Shown here piece by piece: positions 4,911 to 7,073 of a stretch of DNA of 7,073 nt. Each line of letters opens with the position of its first letter. Position 1 is the stretch's first letter. Location: NCBI GenBank assembly GCA_021802085.1, contig JAKAAZ010000183.1, forward strand, positions 1 through 7,073, read 5' to 3'. This DNA is from Acidobacteriota bacterium (GTDB lineage Bacteria > Acidobacteriota > Terriglobia > Terriglobales > Acidobacteriaceae). The notes beneath the pieces were generated by a model. That model had not been told where the DNA came from, made no database searches, and was given only the letters and a program-made list of their open reading frames with translations. Both the position numbers and the translations under genes were made by a program.

Positions 4911-5159
4911 TTATCCCTTCAACCCGACTACTTTGGCTAGCCCGCTCGGCAAATCAATTCCGAGAATGTATTCCCACCGCAACAGAAAAAGATGTATCTG
5001 ATCCTTCCGCGGCAGGCGCAGCCACAATCCTAGGTCCTCCGATTCCTCAATCAAGACGGAAAACAGATTTGAATCGGGCAATTTGACGGAGGCAAGCTCA
5101 AGAACCGCCTTTCCATCGTCTGTCAAATACACTGTGACTTCCTGCCCTGCCAGTCTCAC
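4911..5159 (-). CDS. Unrecognised small protein, second gene of a cassette inside the tuf-rpmG interval (82 aa)
   Basis: I do not recognise this protein. It starts MRLAGQEVTVYLTDDGKAVL (GTG read as Met), continues ELASVKLPDSNLFSVLIEES, then EDLGLWLRLPRKDQIHLFLL, and ends ILGIDLPSGLAKVVGLKG. It has no cysteines, no signal peptide and no clear membrane span. The alternation of short hydrophobic strands with acidic turns suggests a small beta-rich domain. GTG 5157-5159 was chosen because it overlaps the previous stop as GTGA, the usual sign of translational coupling. An in-frame TTG at 5177 would add six residues but lacks a ribosome-binding site. The stop is 7 bases before rpmG. It probably acts with its upstream partner, which is inference from overlap alone. 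Confidence 0.65.
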   Translation of the reverse strand: MRLAGQEVTVYLTDDGKAVLELASVKLPDSNLFSVLIEESEDLGLWLRLPRKDQIHLFLLRWEYILGIDLPSGLAKVVGLKG

Positions 5160-5605
5160 GAGGCTTTCGCAGTCCAATCTGTTGGCAAGCTGTATTCAAC
5201 AATGCGGGCAAGTTGCTCTTCCGCCGTCTTCGATCCAGACTCTAAAAGCTCATCGATTACGTCCTCATTCACCCACATGGCGGTATGATTTCGATCCAAA
5301 TCGAGATCGAATCGAAATTTCCCGGCGAACGTTTTCAACCAGACGGAATCCACCGCGATTCCCGGAACTTTTCTTTGCGCGATCCGTTCAATCACACGGG
5401 CTGCGCGCTCTGCCTTGGCAACCAATTCATTTCTGCTCAAATCGACTGCGTAAACGCTTCTCGCGTAAGCCTCATGGCTGGTTCGCAACTCGTCTGCCAC
5501 TGTTTTTTGCGCATCGCTTAATGCCGGAAGAAGCTCTTTGGAGGCATTTTGGGCCAACATCCAGTTTTCAGTGCTCGAACGATTGCCCTCAATGTGAATA
5601 TCCAT
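5156..5605 (-). CDS. Unrecognised protein, first gene of a cassette inside the tuf-rpmG interval (149 aa)
   Basis: I do not recognise this protein. The start is MDIHIEGNRSSTENWMLAQN. Residues 20-80 are strongly helical and charged (SDAQKTVADELRTSHEAYAR, LVAKAERAARVIERIAQRKV), possibly coiled-coil. An alpha/beta-like part follows: VDSVWLKTFAGKFRFDLDLD (85-104), HTAMWVNEDVIDELLESGSK (107-126), then EEQLARIVEYSLPTDW. There are no cysteines, signal peptide or membrane helix, so it is probably cytosolic. ATG 5603-5605 has an excellent GAGAGGAGG 5 bases upstream, whereas the alternative GTG three bases earlier is too close to it. It begins 43 bases after the tuf stop, with no evident terminator between, so it probably shares the tuf transcript. 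Its stop overlaps the next gene by 4 bases. Base composition looks more AT-rich than in tuf, nusG or rplK, suggesting acquisition. Confidence 0.75.
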   Translation of the reverse strand: MDIHIEGNRSSTENWMLAQNASKELLPALSDAQKTVADELRTSHEAYARSVYAVDLSRNELVAKAERAARVIERIAQRKVPGIAVDSVWLKTFAGKFRFDLDLDRNHTAMWVNEDVIDELLESGSKTAEEQLARIVEYSLPTDWTAKAS

Positions 5606-5648
5606 CACTGCCTCCTCTCAAGCTTAATTGTAATTGCTTCGCCTTTTT

Positions 5649-6836
5649 TTACTTCAAAATCTCGGCAATGGCCCCGGCACCGACGGTGCGTCCGCCTTCG
5701 CGAATCGCAAACCGCAGCCCCTTCTCCATCGCCACTGGAGTAATCAGCTCAATCTCCAGGCTCACGTTGTCACCCGGCATCACCATCTCCGTGCCTTCCG
5801 GCAGCTTGGCCACCCCGGTCACGTCCGTCGTCCGGAAATAAAACTGCGGCCTGTATCCGTTGAAGAACGGCGTGTGCCGCCCGCCCTCTTCCTTGCTCAA
5901 CACGTAAATCTCCGCCTTGAACTTGGTGTGCGGCGTAATCGAGCCGGGCTTGGCCAGCACCATCCCGCGCTCCACGTCTTCCTTCGGAATGCCGCGCAGC
6001 AGCAGCCCCGCGTTGTCCCCCGCCAGGCCTTCATCCAGCTGCTTCTTGAACATTTCGACGCCCGTTACCACCGTCTTGCGCGTCTCCCGGAAGCCAACAA
6101 TCTCCGTCTCCTCGCCCACCTTCACCTTGCCGCGCTCGATGCGTCCCGTCACCACCGTGCCGCGTCCGGAGATCGAAAAGATATCTTCAATCGGCATCAG
6201 GAACGGCTGATCGATGGCCCGCTGCGGCATCGGCACGCTCTTATCGACCGCTTCCATCAGCTCGTCGATCTTCGCCTCCCACTGCGCTTCTCCATTCAAC
6301 GCGCCCAGCGCCGAGCCGCGAATCACCGGCACATCGTCGCCCGGAAACTGGTACTTGCTCAGCAGTTCGCGCACTTCCATTTCCACCAGGTCGATCAGTT
6401 CCGGATCGTCCACCGCATCGCACTTGTTCAGAAACACCACAATGTACGGCACGCCCACCTGGCGGGCCAGCAGCACGTGTTCCTTGGTCTGCGGCATCGG
6501 CCCGTCGGTCGCAGCCACCACCAGAATCGCGCCATCCATCTGCGCCGCGCCCGTAATCATGTTCTTGATGTAGTCGGCGTGGCCGGGGCAATCGACGTGC
6601 GCGTAGTGCCGGTTCTTGGTCTCGTACTCCACGTGCGCGGTCGCAATCGTGATGCCGCGCTCCCGCTCTTCCGGCGCGTTGTCGATCGTGTCGAAGGAAC
6701 GAAACTTGTTGTTCGGGTTGTGCTTCCACAATACCTTGGTGATCGCCGCCGTCAACGTCGTCTTGCCATGATCGATGTGCCCGATCGTCCCTACATTCAC
6801 GTGCGGCTTCGACCGGTCAAACTTTTCCTTCGCCAT
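5649..6836 (-). CDS. tuf: Translation elongation factor EF-Tu
   Basis: A full-length 395-aa EF-Tu that carries aminoacyl-tRNA to the ribosome as a GTP complex. All GTPase motifs are present: G1 GHIDHGKT (19-26), switch RGITI (60-64), DCPGH (82-86) with the catalytic His, NKCD (137-140) and SAL (175-177). Domains 2 and 3 follow, with GRGTVVTGRIERG, the GGRHTPFFNGYRPQFYFRTT segment and the closing GRTVGAGAIAEILK. ATG 6834-6836 is preceded by GAGGAG (6843-6848 on the complement). It follows fusA by 91 bases and would normally be followed by rpmG, but a two-gene cassette lies between. Whether a second tuf copy exists in the genome cannot be seen. Confidence 0.98.
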   Translation of the reverse strand: MAKEKFDRSKPHVNVGTIGHIDHGKTTLTAAITKVLWKHNPNNKFRSFDTIDNAPEERERGITIATAHVEYETKNRHYAHVDCPGHADYIKNMITGAAQMDGAILVVAATDGPMPQTKEHVLLARQVGVPYIVVFLNKCDAVDDPELIDLVEMEVRELLSKYQFPGDDVPVIRGSALGALNGEAQWEAKIDELMEAVDKSVPMPQRAIDQPFLMPIEDIFSISGRGTVVTGRIERGKVKVGEETEIVGFRETRKTVVTGVEMFKKQLDEGLAGDNAGLLLRGIPKEDVERGMVLAKPGSITPHTKFKAEIYVLSKEEGGRHTPFFNGYRPQFYFRTTDVTGVAKLPEGTEMVMPGDNVSLEIELITPVAMEKGLRFAIREGGRTVGAGAIAEILK

Positions 6837-6927
6837 TGGTTGCTCCTCATCCCTTCCATTCGATCTTGAAAAATTCGTACTGCAAGTCTTTGTCTTAAAA
6901 ACGCCTACAAGCTTTTGCTAAAAAGAT

Positions 6928-7073
6928 TTATGCCTTGCTCTGGCTGCGGCCGATAATCTCATCGCTCACCGAGCGCGGCGCTTCTTCATACCGGGCAAAG
7001 TGCATCGAGTACGTCGCTCGGCCCTGCGTGGACGAACGCATGTTCGTCGCGTAATTGAACATTTCCTTCAGCG
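6928..7073 (-). CDS. fusA: Elongation factor G, C-terminal end (cut by window edge)
   Basis: The last 47 codons are in the window, reading LKEMFNYATNMRSSTQGRAT, then YSMHFARYEEAPRSVSDEII, then GRSQSKA and a TAA stop. The MFNYATxMRSxTQGRATYSMxFxxYE block is the conserved domain V end of EF-G, the translocation GTPase. The rest of the gene lies to the right. Followed by tuf on the same strand, this is the fusA-tuf end of a str-type operon. A paralogous EF-G (such as an EF-G2) cannot be excluded from this fragment. Confidence 0.92.
   Translation of the reverse strand, partial: LKEMFNYATNMRSSTQGRATYSMHFARYEEAPRSVSDEIIGRSQSKA

Noticed and set aside
5606..5648. Intrinsic terminator after tuf
   Set aside because: There is an A-rich stretch but no GC-rich stem followed by a T run on the transcribed strand, so read-through into the inserted cassette is more likely.
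5634..6869. Long plus-strand open frame of 411 codons opposite tuf
   Set aside because: It is the complement of the highly biased tuf codons and gives an Arg/His-rich product with no family resemblance. tuf on the minus strand explains the sequence.

Overview
The window looks like an acidobacterial chromosome (Acidobacteriota, Terriglobia-like), with low to moderate confidence. The clues are GC-rich coding DNA, the style of EF-Tu, NusG and L11, a dispersed hairpin repeat (the 'cattctgagcgcagcgaagaatc' type) that I recall from acidobacterial genomes, and a small ORF/nucleotidyltransferase pair that I also recall mainly from that phylum. This assignment comes from memory, not from a search.

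The right-hand 4 kb (about 3084-7073, all on the minus strand) is core translation and secretion machinery. In transcription order it reads: the 3' end of fusA (EF-G), tuf (EF-Tu), two unrecognised small genes, rpmG (L33), tRNA-Trp(CCA), secE, nusG and rplK (L11). The usual bacterial order tuf-rpmG-trpT-secE-nusG-rplK is kept, with two departures. A tight two-gene cassette of unknown function (4911-5605) sits between tuf and rpmG. A roughly 100-bp imperfect inverted repeat fills the nusG-rplK spacer.

Downstream of rplK the expected rplA-rplJ-rplL-rpoB series is absent. Nineteen bases after the L11 stop begins a 66-aa small protein, overlapping in another frame the first 25 or so codons of a truncated nucleotidyltransferase. 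About 150 bp of non-coding DNA follows (2699-2847).

The left-hand 2.7 kb is an arsenic detoxification island. arsM (arsenite S-adenosylmethionine methyltransferase, minus strand) is transcribed divergently from arsR-acr3 (metalloregulator and arsenite efflux permease, plus strand). The roughly 80-bp shared intergenic region holds two overlapping sigma70-like promoters with an ArsR-type dyad between them. ArsR should sense As(III) and release both promoters; Acr3 exports arsenite while ArsM methylates it. The extreme left edge is the 3' end and right inverted repeat of an ISAs1-family insertion sequence. IS remnant, ars genes and truncated gene together suggest a mobile or rearranged segment abutting the ribosomal operon exactly where rplA would be expected.
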